Assembly (NCBI GenBank): GCA_022792815.1
Contig: JAAWBS010000005.1
Span: 1 to 53,549 of the forward strand
Length of the DNA stretch: 53,549 nt
DNA from: Hungatella sp.
GTDB lineage: Bacteria; Bacillota; Clostridia; Lachnospirales; Lachnospiraceae
Direction: 5' to 3'
Shown here one piece after another: positions 32,768 to 40,945 of this stretch. How positions within the stretch are numbered: position 1 is the first letter of the stretch; each line of letters opens with the position of its first letter. The notes beneath the pieces are model-generated. The model had not been told where the DNA came from. It searched no databases and saw only the letters and a program-made list of their open reading frames with translations. Both the position numbers and the translations under genes were made by a program.

Positions 32768-33964
32768 TCACTGTCCCTGTCTCTGCGTGCAGCGCAGATA
32801 CCCTGCTGCTGCGGCCATCCCCAGCCCGTAGATGACAAAGGTGCACGCGAAGGGCAGCTTCGTATGAACCGAATAGATAAACCCGGCTGTCATGGAACCA
32901 GCGATGCTCCCCAGGGACTTGGTGGCGTTAAAGAACCCCATGACAAGGTTTTTCTGACCCATGTCCGCCTGATTGGCCACCGTGTTCTGCAGCACCGGAA
33001 CACTGACGGAATATCCGGCGTACACCAGCACACTGAACCCCATAAGCCTCCCCACATCAGACGAGACCACGGTACCCAGAGCCGCCGCCGCGCAGGCTGC
33101 GGTCAGACCGACCATAGACCGCTTGGTATCGGTCTTATTGATGATCCAGATGCAGAGGGTCATATTGGAGAAAAAGGAGATAAACCCTACCGCCGCCTTG
33201 ATGAGCCCGTTGTAGGAGGAGGTCATCCCCAGCACGTCTTTCAGGTAATAGTTGAAGGCCTGGTCAAAGGCCGTATTGCCGAAATTGATCAGCACATTGA
33301 CGGCAAACAGCATGGCAAAAGACGCGCTCATGAAGGTTCTGCTGTCTGAAAATGCCCGAAAAGGGTTGGCCTCTGCCGCCAGCTGTCTGACGGACACCTC
33401 TCTTAAATCGGTCTCTCCGTCCGGCTCGCAGATAAAGTAAAACAAGATGCCCGCCGCTGCCAGAGTCACAGCCTGGAATAAAAATGCGGCGAACACCGAG
33501 ATCTCACCGAGAAATCCCCCTATCATATATCCAAAAGCGCCGGCCACACTCTGGACCGTCGCCGTGACAGTCAGATACTTCCCCTGATCCTGGGGCCGGG
33601 ACTTGTTGACCACATAGGTGAGAAAACTGACAAAGGCGCCTCCCGTAAACAGACCGGCGAACATCCTGGCCAGGATGATCTCCGGCTCCGTGGCAGAACA
33701 GGCGAACCATACCTGAGCGATGCCGTAACCGCAGCAGCACACCAGGAGGGAGACCCGGGAGGAGACATAATTGTTGATCTTGCCCCAAAAGGGGGACATC
33801 AAAAAATTGGTAAAGAGCATGGCCGCCAGCGCCACCCCGAACATGTAATCGTGAAGGTTCAGACTCTGGATCACCGTGGGAGTCACCGGGTGGGCAAAGT
33901 TAGCCGCCAGGTTGAACACGGTCATGACGGCAAAAAATGCGGCAAATCTTGTCTTGTATTTCAT
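32768..33964 (-). CDS. Major facilitator superfamily transporter
   Basis: 398 residues with 12 predicted hydrophobic helices and the MFS loop signature between helices 2 and 3 (SPFWGKINNYVSSR). Residues LARMFAGLFTGGAFVSFLTY form helix 4, as in drug:proton antiporters of the DHA1 type. An AGAAGGA site is 9 bases before the ATG. It lies 65 bases downstream of the response regulator gene, on the same strand, so it may be the output gene of that two-component system. The substrate is not predictable. Confidence 0.88.
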   Translation of the reverse strand: MKYKTRFAAFFAVMTVFNLAANFAHPVTPTVIQSLNLHDYMFGVALAAMLFTNFLMSPFWGKINNYVSSRVSLLVCCCGYGIAQVWFACSATEPEIILARMFAGLFTGGAFVSFLTYVVNKSRPQDQGKYLTVTATVQSVAGAFGYMIGGFLGEISVFAAFLFQAVTLAAAGILFYFICEPDGETDLREVSVRQLAAEANPFRAFSDSRTFMSASFAMLFAVNVLINFGNTAFDQAFNYYLKDVLGMTSSYNGLIKAAVGFISFFSNMTLCIWIINKTDTKRSMVGLTAACAAAALGTVVSSDVGRLMGFSVLVYAGYSVSVPVLQNTVANQADMGQKNLVMGFFNATKSLGSIAGSMTAGFIYSVHTKLPFACTFVIYGLGMAAAAGYLRCTQRQGQ

Positions 33965-34029
33965 GGGTGAGCTTCCTTCTTGTAAACGAAGAAAACGGCA
34001 GACTGATCCGTCGTTTCCCCCAGATTCCG

Positions 34030-34719
34030 TCAGACTTTAAACCGGTACCCGACTCCCCATATCGTCTCGATGTACTGGGGCTTGGCGGTGTTGAACTCGA
34101 TCTTCTCCCGAATCTTCTTAATATGCACGGTCACCGTGGCGATATCGCCGATGGACTCCATATCCCAGATCTTGGAAAACAGCTCCTCCTTGGTGTACAC
34201 ATGGTTAGGGTTCTGAGCCAGGAAGGTGAGGAGATCAAACTCTTTGGTGGTGAAGTTGCGCTCCTCGCCGTTGACCCACACCCGTCTGGCAGTCTTGTCG
34301 ATCTTTAAGCCCCGGATCTCGATGATCTCGTTGTCCGGCATCCCACTTCCGATGAGCCGCTCGTATCGGGCCAGATGGGCCTTTACCCGGGCCACCATCT
34401 CGCTGGGGCTAAAGGGCTTGGTCATATAGTCGTCGGCGCCCAGGCCCAGCCCCCGGATCTTGTCGATGTCCTCCTTCTTGGCGGACACCATGATGATGGG
34501 AGTGTTCTTTACCTCCCTCACCTTCCGGCAGATCTCGAAGCCGTCCACACCCGGGAGCATGAGATCCAGGATAAACAGATCATATTCCTCGTTCAGGGCT
34601 CTCACAAGGCCGGCTTCCCCGTCGTTTGCCATCTCCACCTCGAAGCCGCTCAGCTCCAGATAGTCCTTCTCCAGCTCCGCGATGCTCTCCTCGTCCTCAA
34701 TGATCAAGATTCTCTTCAT
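34030..34719 (-). CDS. OmpR/PhoB-family response regulator
   Basis: 229 residues. The receiver domain (1-118) has acidic pocket E8/D9, phosphorylation site D52 (FILDLMLPG), a switch region serine (MVSAKK) and lysine K101 (MTKPF). The C-terminal winged helix lies at about 130-229 (FTTKEFDLLTFLAQNPNHVY, TVTVHIKKIREKI, IWGVGYRF). AGGAGGT lies 8 bases before the ATG, which sits inside the 3' end of the kinase gene (23-base overlap), so the pair is translationally coupled. Targets are unknown; the downstream MFS gene is a candidate. Confidence 0.95.
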   Translation of the reverse strand: MKRILIIEDEESIAELEKDYLELSGFEVEMANDGEAGLVRALNEEYDLFILDLMLPGVDGFEICRKVREVKNTPIIMVSAKKEDIDKIRGLGLGADDYMTKPFSPSEMVARVKAHLARYERLIGSGMPDNEIIEIRGLKIDKTARRVWVNGEERNFTTKEFDLLTFLAQNPNHVYTKEELFSKIWDMESIGDIATVTVHIKKIREKIEFNTAKPQYIETIWGVGYRFKV

Positions 34720-36214
34720 GATATATAACCTCCTGATATTTTCTCAGCACAAAATGGATCTCCGTTCCGATCCCCACCTTGCTGGTGGCCCAGATCTTGC
34801 CTCCGTGGTCCTCGATGATCTTGCGGACGATGGACAGCCCGATGCCGCTTCCCCCCTTGGAGGAGTTGCGGGAGGAATCGGTGCGGTAGAACCGGTCAAA
34901 GATATTGGGCAGATCCTTGGCGGCGATCCCCCGCCCGTTGTCCTCGATCTCCACCTGGATAAAGTCTCCCACATCCTTGATCCGTATGTTGATGATGCCC
35001 CGCTTTTTGTCCAGATACTTTACGGAGTTGCTGATGATGTTGTTGACCACCCGCTTGATCTGTTCTGCGTCGGCGATGACCACCACATCCTCGTCCACAT
35101 AGTTGAAATACCCCAGCTCGATATTGTTGGAATCCAGCTCAAGGCCTACTTCCTCCACACAATCCCGGAAATAGCCGGCCACGTTGATCTTGGAAAAGGT
35201 ATAGGGGATCTTGTTGGTGTCGATCTTGGAGTAAAAGGTCAGTTCGTCGATGAGACGGTCCATGTCGTTGGCTTTATTATAGATGGTGCGGATGTACTTA
35301 TCCAGCTTCTCCGGCGATGAGGCCACCCCGTCTAAAATCCCCTCCACGTAGCCCTTGATGGCGGTGATGGGGGTCTTTAGGTCGTGGGAAATATTGCTGA
35401 TCAGCTCCTTACTCTCCTTGTCGTACTGGACCTTCTCCTCGGTGGTCTCTTTTAAGCGGATCCGCATCTCCTCAAAATCCTGGCACAGCTGGCTGATCTC
35501 GTCGTCGTTGTCCATGTCCACATCCAGAGTAAAGTCTAAATTGCCGTTCTTGATCTCGTTGGTGGCCAGCTGCAGCTTATTGAGGGGGGCCAGGAGGGAC
35601 TTATAGATCCAGCCCGTCAGCATCATCCCGGTCAGCACGAGAATCATGATCCCGGAAAACAGCATCTCCAGCATCATGGACTTTACCTCCGGGATAAAGT
35701 CATCCACACTGGACACGATGAAGATACTGCCCTGAGTGCCGTCGCTGTATTTGAAATCCATCTGCTTGATCAGATGCTGGGTATCCCCGTCCAGGTAGAT
35801 ACTTCCCTCCAGAAAGGTATCCCCTGTCTCGTCGTAGGCGGGAAGATGCTGATACAGCTCCGGCGTATCGTGATCCGAACCGGAATACACGAAACTGTCT
35901 CCCCGGCGGACGATCAGATAGGCATATTTATGTTTCAGCTCCTGGTTCACGGTCTCTAAAAAATCCAGGTCCGCAAAGGCATCCGGGTCGGTCCGGAGCT
36001 TCTCCTGGATCGCCTTCTGGCTTGGCTGAGTCAGGCGGTTGAATATCTGGGTAGAGTTGCCGGACAGCAGGTCCACCTGCTCTGTCAGGCCGTAGGCATC
36101 CCGAAATGCTCTCATCTGATATCTGCTGAGGATGCTGAAGGTTACATAGATCAGCAGCATCGGCACCACCGTGATGGTGATAAACGCGATTCCCAGGCGG
36201 GTTTTGATCTTCAT
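34697..36214 (-). CDS. Membrane sensor histidine kinase
   Basis: 505 residues from ATG 36214; a TTG three codons earlier (36223) is closer to the AAAGGA site and could be used. Order: TM1 (about 6-28), extracytoplasmic sensor of about 150 residues, TM2 (about 178-202), HAMP (about 203-255), HisKA with phospho-histidine in ISNISHDLKTPITAIKGY (about 285-300), and HATPase_c with NNIISNSVKY, DNGRGI and KGGSGIGLSIVRKI. It phosphorylates the overlapping response regulator. The sensed signal is unknown. The gene order is kinase first, then regulator, the reverse of most PhoPR-like pairs. Confidence 0.93.
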   Translation of the reverse strand: MKIKTRLGIAFITITVVPMLLIYVTFSILSRYQMRAFRDAYGLTEQVDLLSGNSTQIFNRLTQPSQKAIQEKLRTDPDAFADLDFLETVNQELKHKYAYLIVRRGDSFVYSGSDHDTPELYQHLPAYDETGDTFLEGSIYLDGDTQHLIKQMDFKYSDGTQGSIFIVSSVDDFIPEVKSMMLEMLFSGIMILVLTGMMLTGWIYKSLLAPLNKLQLATNEIKNGNLDFTLDVDMDNDDEISQLCQDFEEMRIRLKETTEEKVQYDKESKELISNISHDLKTPITAIKGYVEGILDGVASSPEKLDKYIRTIYNKANDMDRLIDELTFYSKIDTNKIPYTFSKINVAGYFRDCVEEVGLELDSNNIELGYFNYVDEDVVVIADAEQIKRVVNNIISNSVKYLDKKRGIINIRIKDVGDFIQVEIEDNGRGIAAKDLPNIFDRFYRTDSSRNSSKGGSGIGLSIVRKIIEDHGGKIWATSKVGIGTEIHFVLRKYQEVIYHEENLDH

Positions 36215-36420
36215 GGCTGACAATAGGTCCTTTCTACATTGCTTTCTTCAACAGTATACCACATTTCTCCCCTGCCGTGTCTAAAATCATTCTAAACTTT
36301 GCCGCGGCCGCAGCCTGCAAATAGGGTTTTTTTCCCTTGATTCCTTATGTTTCCCGACTCCATGCCGATATAACCTATATAAACTTTAATTATTAATAAC
36401 AAGTAAAAGGAGAGGATATT

Positions 36421-37035
36421 ATGAGAGTTGATCAGGATACGGCTATGAGAGTCTATAGCCAGCCAGTACAGTCCAAATCCGTATCTGCCGTTCCGGCTGC
36501 TTCCGAAAAGCAGGCGGCGGAAGCTGCCTCCGGCGCAGAGAAGAAGCCTGACACCGACCGTGTTGAGTTCAGCCAGGATGCCAAGGTTACATCTAAGATG
36601 AGTGATTCCGAGAGAGCCTCCTTGGTTCAGAGTTTAAAGGATGATCTGAATAACCAGATGTCCCGGTTCACCAACATGATGGTTCAGAATTTCCAGAAGC
36701 AGGGAATTAATTTCTCCATGGCAAACGGAGACGATTTCTGGAAGATGATGGCAAGCGGCAACTACACCGTAGACGAGAAGACCAAGGCGGAAGCCCAGCA
36801 GGCCATCTCCGAGGACGGATTCTGGGGTGTAAAGCAGACTTCCCAGAGGATCTTCGATTTCGCTGCCGCCCTGGCAGGGGATGATGTAGAGCTGATGCAG
36901 AAGTATCAGGCCGCCGTGGAGAAGGGATTCGGCCAGGCCCAGGACGCCTGGGGCGGCTCTCTTCCGTCCATCTGCGGGGAAACTCACTCTGCTGTCAACA
37001 AACTGTTCGATGATTATTATGCTCAGCATAAATAA
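36421..37035 (+). CDS. DUF5610-like hypothetical protein
   Basis: 204 residues, no signal peptide or membrane segment. The N-terminal third is low-complexity (Ala, Ser, Glu, Lys), ending in DTDRVEFSQDAK, similar to the N-terminal linkers of flagellar-type proteins. The C-terminal part FWGVKQTSQRIFDFAAALAG, then VEKGFGQAQDAWGGSLPSIC and VNKLFDDYY, resembles the DUF5610 family as I remember it. AGGAG lies about 8 bases upstream. It is a single-gene unit divergent from the kinase and convergent with the Cys/His-rich gene. No flagellar genes are in the window. Function unknown. Confidence 0.75.
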   Translation: MRVDQDTAMRVYSQPVQSKSVSAVPAASEKQAAEAASGAEKKPDTDRVEFSQDAKVTSKMSDSERASLVQSLKDDLNNQMSRFTNMMVQNFQKQGINFSMANGDDFWKMMASGNYTVDEKTKAEAQQAISEDGFWGVKQTSQRIFDFAAALAGDDVELMQKYQAAVEKGFGQAQDAWGGSLPSICGETHSAVNKLFDDYYAQHK

Positions 37036-37058
37036 CCTTATTTCGTACACGCACACGA

Positions 37059-37094
37059 GAAGAGGGGAACTGGTATCTGCCAGCTCCCCTCTTC
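37059..37094. terminator. Convergent-gene terminator hairpin
   Basis: GAAGAGGGGA-CTGG pairs with CCAG-TCCCCTCTTC, a stem of about 14 pairs with one bulge, between the DUF5610-like and Cys/His-rich genes. Confidence 0.8.
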
Positions 37095-37119
37095 GCATCT
37101 TCCTTTTAGGCAATCTGCC

Positions 37120-37407
37120 TCAATGGCAGCAGCCCCGACGACTGTGGCAGTAGGTGCCAGAGTCCGAAACATTGGCGCAGGTTCCGTCACAGTAACCGCT
37201 GCTGTGATCATAGCCGCAGTAATTATGTCCGTCGTGGCTGTGGCGGCCGGACTCAGTGCAGTCTTCCAGGGTACACACCGGACAACTGGTATCCGTCGTC
37301 TCCGTATATACCTGTCTGTGATGTCCATGAGCCTGGGCTGGAAACGCCATAAGAGCGGCCCCCAGCAGGCCGGCAGCCATAGCTGCCGCAAATCTTCTGC
37401 TCCGCAT
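37120..37407 (-). CDS. Small secreted Cys/His-rich protein
   Basis: 95 residues from ATG 37407, chosen because AGGAGGT lies 9 bases upstream; the ATG at 37416 touches the ribosome binding site. It has a clear Sec signal peptide: MRSRR, a hydrophobic stretch AAAMAAGLLGAALMAF, and an AQA-HG cleavage site near residue 27. The mature part of about 69 residues is crowded with metal- or disulfide-type residues: HGHH, CPVC, CTLEDC, HSHDGHNYCGYDH, CDGTC and a terminal CCH. I do not recognise a family. Extracellular metal binding or a disulfide-knotted surface peptide are both possible. Confidence 0.72.
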   Translation of the reverse strand: MRSRRFAAAMAAGLLGAALMAFPAQAHGHHRQVYTETTDTSCPVCTLEDCTESGRHSHDGHNYCGYDHSSGYCDGTCANVSDSGTYCHSRRGCCH

Positions 37408-37586
37408 GGTGATCATACCTCCTTTTTGAAACCAAATCTTTCTGATGCCGCGGGTCCCAAAGCCATACCCGGCCATGAAAGACATGGCGCCATAACCTTT
37501 TGACCCCGCTCCCTGTGGATTGCCCCGCACTTTGCGGTCACCCAATCCCGGTATAATAATTATATCACCGCAGCATGGAAAATCAA
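37408..37586 (-). promoter_or_regulatory. Promoter and folded leader of the Cys/His-rich gene
   Basis: Minus strand TTGATT (37586-37581), 16 bases, TATAAT (37564-37559). The leader of about 145 bases contains a hairpin GGATTG...CAATCC with inner CCGCA-aag-TGCGG, then a GCCATG/CATGGC hairpin. No known riboswitch is recognised. The promoter lies immediately after the stop of the MoxR-like gene (37599), so the small gene has its own transcript. Confidence 0.58.
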
Positions 37587-37598
37587 CCGTTTCCATCC

Positions 37599-39101
37599 CT
37601 ATATTTTCCCCAGTATCTCTTTTTCCTGGTCGTCAAACAGGAGCCGCTTATTATATTGATAATACCTGTCACAGTCATATTCCTGCAGAAACCGCAGGCT
37701 GTAGAAACCGCTGTTTAGGCCGGTGACAAACACCACCATCTCCTGGCTGTCCCCAAATGCCGCCTCAATGAAGTCAAAGGCATGTTCCAATTCCTGCCCC
37801 ATCTGATCGAACATGGCCTCATAGACCTGGTTTTCTGCCTCAAAGACCTCTGTCACCTTCTCCCACACCTCTTCCTGGGTCCGGCGGTGCTCTGCCTTCA
37901 CCTGCTGCAGGGTCCGCTCTAAAATCTCCGTCACATCCTGATACAGATGATCCTCCTGACGGCCAAGGAGCCCGGCCTCCAGCTTGTATTTTCTCTCTGC
38001 CCTCATGCCTGCCGCCAGGCCCGCCAGGTTATCCTGGGCGCATTCGTACTCTGCCGCCTTGTCCTTCATATTCTTAAACAGCTTCTCCAGACGCTCAAGC
38101 CGGGCCTCTTTGCGGAAAAGCTGCCGAAAACCGCCGTTTAATCCGGCCACAATCAGACTCATGACGCTCAAGCGCTCATCGAAGGGGGCACGCTCCAGTT
38201 TCTGGTAGATCCCCTCTCTCACCTTCCCGGCCAGAATCTCGTCCACCTGGTAGTCCTGCCGATATTTGCAGTACAGTTCCAGGTAGTTGGCAAAGTCTTT
38301 GGCGATGGCAGGGTATTGGATATACTGGCCGATCACATCCCGGTCCACGGTCTTGGACAGCTTCTCGTAGACCTCAAGAAGCCTGGAAAGATCCTCCCAG
38401 CCTCTTGGTGTGGCGAACTGTTTTCCGTCCACCGTAGTCTCGATCCGGCAGAAGTTCTGCTGTTTCACGTCCAGGTAGGCTGTGATGGCCGGATGGATAT
38501 TGACCTTCTGGGCATATTCCTTCCAGATCCCGTAGTCCGCCTCCACCGGGATCATCTTGATTCGGTCTAATGTCACCACGTCAAACTCGCGGACCGACTT
38601 GTTGTACTCCGGCGGATTGCCTGCCGCCACGATGATCCAGCCCTGAGGGATGCTGTGGTTCCCGAAGGTCTTGCACTGGAGAAACTGGAGCATAGTGGGA
38701 GCCAGGGTCTCTGACACACAGTTGATCTCGTCGATAAACAGGATTCCCTCTTTCAGCCCGGTTTCCGCGATCTTGTCATAGATAGAAGCCACGATCTCGC
38801 TCATGGTATACTCCGTCACGGAGCATCTCCTGGAGTTATAGATCCGATCCTGGATAAACGGAAGGCCGATGGCGCTCTGTCTGGTGTGGTGGGTGATGGT
38901 GTAAGCCACCAGGCCGATCCGGCACTCCTGGGAGATCTGCTCCATGATCTGGGTCTTTCCGATGCCCGGAGGCCCCATGAGAACTACGGGCCTCTGTCGG
39001 ATAGCCGGAATCTCATAGGCTCCGTACCGATCCTTTAACAGATAGGCCTCTATGGTATTTTTTATCTCTTCCTTGGCTCGCTTGATATTCAATGGTTCCA
39101 T
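37599..39101 (-). CDS. MoxR-type AAA+ ATPase
   Basis: 500 residues from ATG 39101. AAA+ features are Walker A MGPPGIGKTQ (43-50), Walker B GILFIDEI (about 119-126), sensor-1 type VAAGNPPEY (about 155), and arginine-rich ATPRGWEDLSRLLEVY at about 238-253. The C-terminal 200 residues are mostly helical with coiled-coil character and are longer than in minimal MoxR proteins. The family works as a chaperone with VWA-domain partners to assemble or activate complexes. The start overlaps the VWA gene by 13 bases, with its AAAGGGG site directly adjacent, so it depends on translation of the upstream gene. Confidence 0.88.
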   Translation of the reverse strand: MEPLNIKRAKEEIKNTIEAYLLKDRYGAYEIPAIRQRPVVLMGPPGIGKTQIMEQISQECRIGLVAYTITHHTRQSAIGLPFIQDRIYNSRRCSVTEYTMSEIVASIYDKIAETGLKEGILFIDEINCVSETLAPTMLQFLQCKTFGNHSIPQGWIIVAAGNPPEYNKSVREFDVVTLDRIKMIPVEADYGIWKEYAQKVNIHPAITAYLDVKQQNFCRIETTVDGKQFATPRGWEDLSRLLEVYEKLSKTVDRDVIGQYIQYPAIAKDFANYLELYCKYRQDYQVDEILAGKVREGIYQKLERAPFDERLSVMSLIVAGLNGGFRQLFRKEARLERLEKLFKNMKDKAAEYECAQDNLAGLAAGMRAERKYKLEAGLLGRQEDHLYQDVTEILERTLQQVKAEHRRTQEEVWEKVTEVFEAENQVYEAMFDQMGQELEHAFDFIEAAFGDSQEMVVFVTGLNSGFYSLRFLQEYDCDRYYQYNKRLLFDDQEKEILGKI

Positions 39102-40492
39102 CCCCTTTCTGCGGACTCCCCGGCCGTGCCGGGGGCACCTTTTATACCGCTTTCCCGGCGGTTTCCCACCACCTCTCTCAGCTCCTCTTCCTCCAGAATC
39201 AGCTTCATGGCCCACGCCGGAACCGACACATCCTCAAACTGGTCCTGGATAAACACAAAAGCCGTGTCATAGGGAGGCATCTGCACCGGATAGATGCCCT
39301 TCCCGTCAGTAAAATACAGGAGTCCCTTCAGCCTGGCAAATCTTCCCTGGGCCTGCAGACTGTTCACATACTCGAAAGCCGGTCGAAAATCCGTCCCTCC
39401 GTTCCCCTCTATGGTAAAATGCTCCATGTACTCCTCCATCTCCTCCCGGCCGGTGACGACCACATCCGACCGCACCCTGTCGTCACACTGGATGATATGG
39501 ACATTGATCTTCTTAAAATAGCTTTCGCTCTCGCTGAGCACCCCGTAGGTCTCCTCCAAAAAACGCCTGACCAACTCCCCGGAACAGGACATGGAGGTGT
39601 CGATGACAAGGACAAAATCTTCGATCCGATAGACCTCACTGGATTCCAGCGGCTCAATGAGAGGCATATTGCCGTACATGTTCAGTCCGAACATGTAGTA
39701 GATATAGTCGAAGGAATCCTGGTCCGCCTTCATCTCCTCCCTCATGACGGAGAATTTTCTCAGAAACTTTTTGTAATCATACCGTTCCCGATTCTGTGCC
39801 CGCACCTGCTCTAACAGGCTCTTGTCCTCGTCCGTGCCGGACGGGTCCTGACCCACAGACTCCATCTCCGTCTGCAGCTTCTCCCGGTTATCATTCCATC
39901 TGGTCTGCCTGGGAACCGGCTGGCCTGCCGGAGGCTCTTTCTCCCACCTCTCGTGGCTGTCCACATAAAACTCCTCTGCCAGACGCTGATACCGGGATTC
40001 GGACAACTCCATATCCTGAAGAGCCTGATAGATCCCCTCCGCTGTCAGCACTTTCAGCCGGCGGCCCAGCCTCAGATACACATCCCTCCGGAAAGGGCAC
40101 GGAGCCACATGGACACATTTCTGATACAATCCGTCGATGATCGATTCCATGGCGATGTCGCAGGCCAGATTCCAGTACTCCAAAGCCCGCCCCTTCCTGC
40201 CGTCCAAGTGACAGAACAGACAGTGAAACACCATGTGAAGGTACGCCCGATTGACATACACCCGGCCTTTTCGGTACAGCCTGCACAGATGGTCCGGGTG
40301 ATAATAGATGACAAATCCGTCGGTGCCAAGACCTCTCATCCCCGGGTCCGCCTCAAACCCCAGACTGCTCAGAGACAGATCCAAAAAATGCATGTTCAGA
40401 TACAGCTCATTCCTGGAATTGCTCAAAATCCGGGTACACAGATTCACCGTGTCCAATTCTTCCAATTGCCGATGTCTGGTCGGGTCAATCAT
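39089..40492 (-). CDS. VWA-domain protein (DUF2201-like), partner of the MoxR ATPase
   Basis: 467 residues from ATG 40492 (AAGGAG, 8 bases). The N-terminal half resembles the metallopeptidase-like DUF2201_N region (helical, with AYLHMVFHCLFCHLDGRKG at about 85-103). The C-terminal half is a von Willebrand A domain with MIDAS motif VIDTSMSCSG near residue 297, GGTDFRPAF at about 375 and FTDGKG at about 405. Pairs of this protein with MoxR ATPases are known in many bacteria. The VWA subunit probably binds a metal-dependent target and the ATPase remodels it; the target is unknown. It is the first gene of a two-gene operon. Confidence 0.86.
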   Translation of the reverse strand: MIDPTRHRQLEELDTVNLCTRILSNSRNELYLNMHFLDLSLSSLGFEADPGMRGLGTDGFVIYYHPDHLCRLYRKGRVYVNRAYLHMVFHCLFCHLDGRKGRALEYWNLACDIAMESIIDGLYQKCVHVAPCPFRRDVYLRLGRRLKVLTAEGIYQALQDMELSESRYQRLAEEFYVDSHERWEKEPPAGQPVPRQTRWNDNREKLQTEMESVGQDPSGTDEDKSLLEQVRAQNRERYDYKKFLRKFSVMREEMKADQDSFDYIYYMFGLNMYGNMPLIEPLESSEVYRIEDFVLVIDTSMSCSGELVRRFLEETYGVLSESESYFKKINVHIIQCDDRVRSDVVVTGREEMEEYMEHFTIEGNGGTDFRPAFEYVNSLQAQGRFARLKGLLYFTDGKGIYPVQMPPYDTAFVFIQDQFEDVSVPAWAMKLILEEEELREVVGNRRESGIKGAPGTAGESAERGWNH

Positions 40493-40696
40493 AGATCGTC
40501 TCCTTCCTCCGGGGCTGCGCCGTCTGTTCACATGGTTCCGTCCCATAAGGTTATGCTTTTATTTCGCCGCAAATTGTGTATTTATTATAGTCAATTCCAA
40601 CTTCACTGTCAACAAACCTGTCTGATGACAGAAATGTGAATCTTTGTCATAGAATCAGCCATGTCATCCTGCCTGCAAACCAGGTATGATGAAAGA

Positions 40697-40912
40697 ATAG
40701 GCATTTGCGAAACTCAAAACTTAGCTGAATATTCTGACAATATATTCCAGGAAAAGCCATTACGCCATGGAGCTGAGACCATAAAAACAGGAGGGCCCTC
40801 TGCCCGAGTGTTTTTGTCCTACTGGGCTCAGCGGAATGCCTGGCGTACGAAGGCTTTGTATGGAATATATCGTCAGAATATTCTCTCAATTTTGACTTTC
40901 AAAATTACCTAA
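40697..40912. mobile_element. MITE copy 2 (216 bp), near-complete palindrome with 10-bp target duplication
   Basis: Same family as the element at 30340. Ends are TAGGCATTTGCGAAACTCAA and, inverted, TAGGTAATTTTGAAAGTCAA. ATGATGAAAG flanks it at 40686-40695 and 40912-40921. The left arm (40698-40785) is complementary to the right arm (about 40825-40911) along most of its length, including GAATATTCTGAC and GATATATTCC/AATATATTCC blocks, GCTGAG/CTCAGC, and AAAAACA/TGTTTTT around a GGAGGGCCCTC loop. It can fold as one long hairpin on either strand. An outward TTGACT hexamer (40892-40897) lies near the right end. No coding sequence. Confidence 0.9.
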
Positions 40913-40945
40913 TGATGAAAGGAATCAGAAAGGAGAACCCAAACC

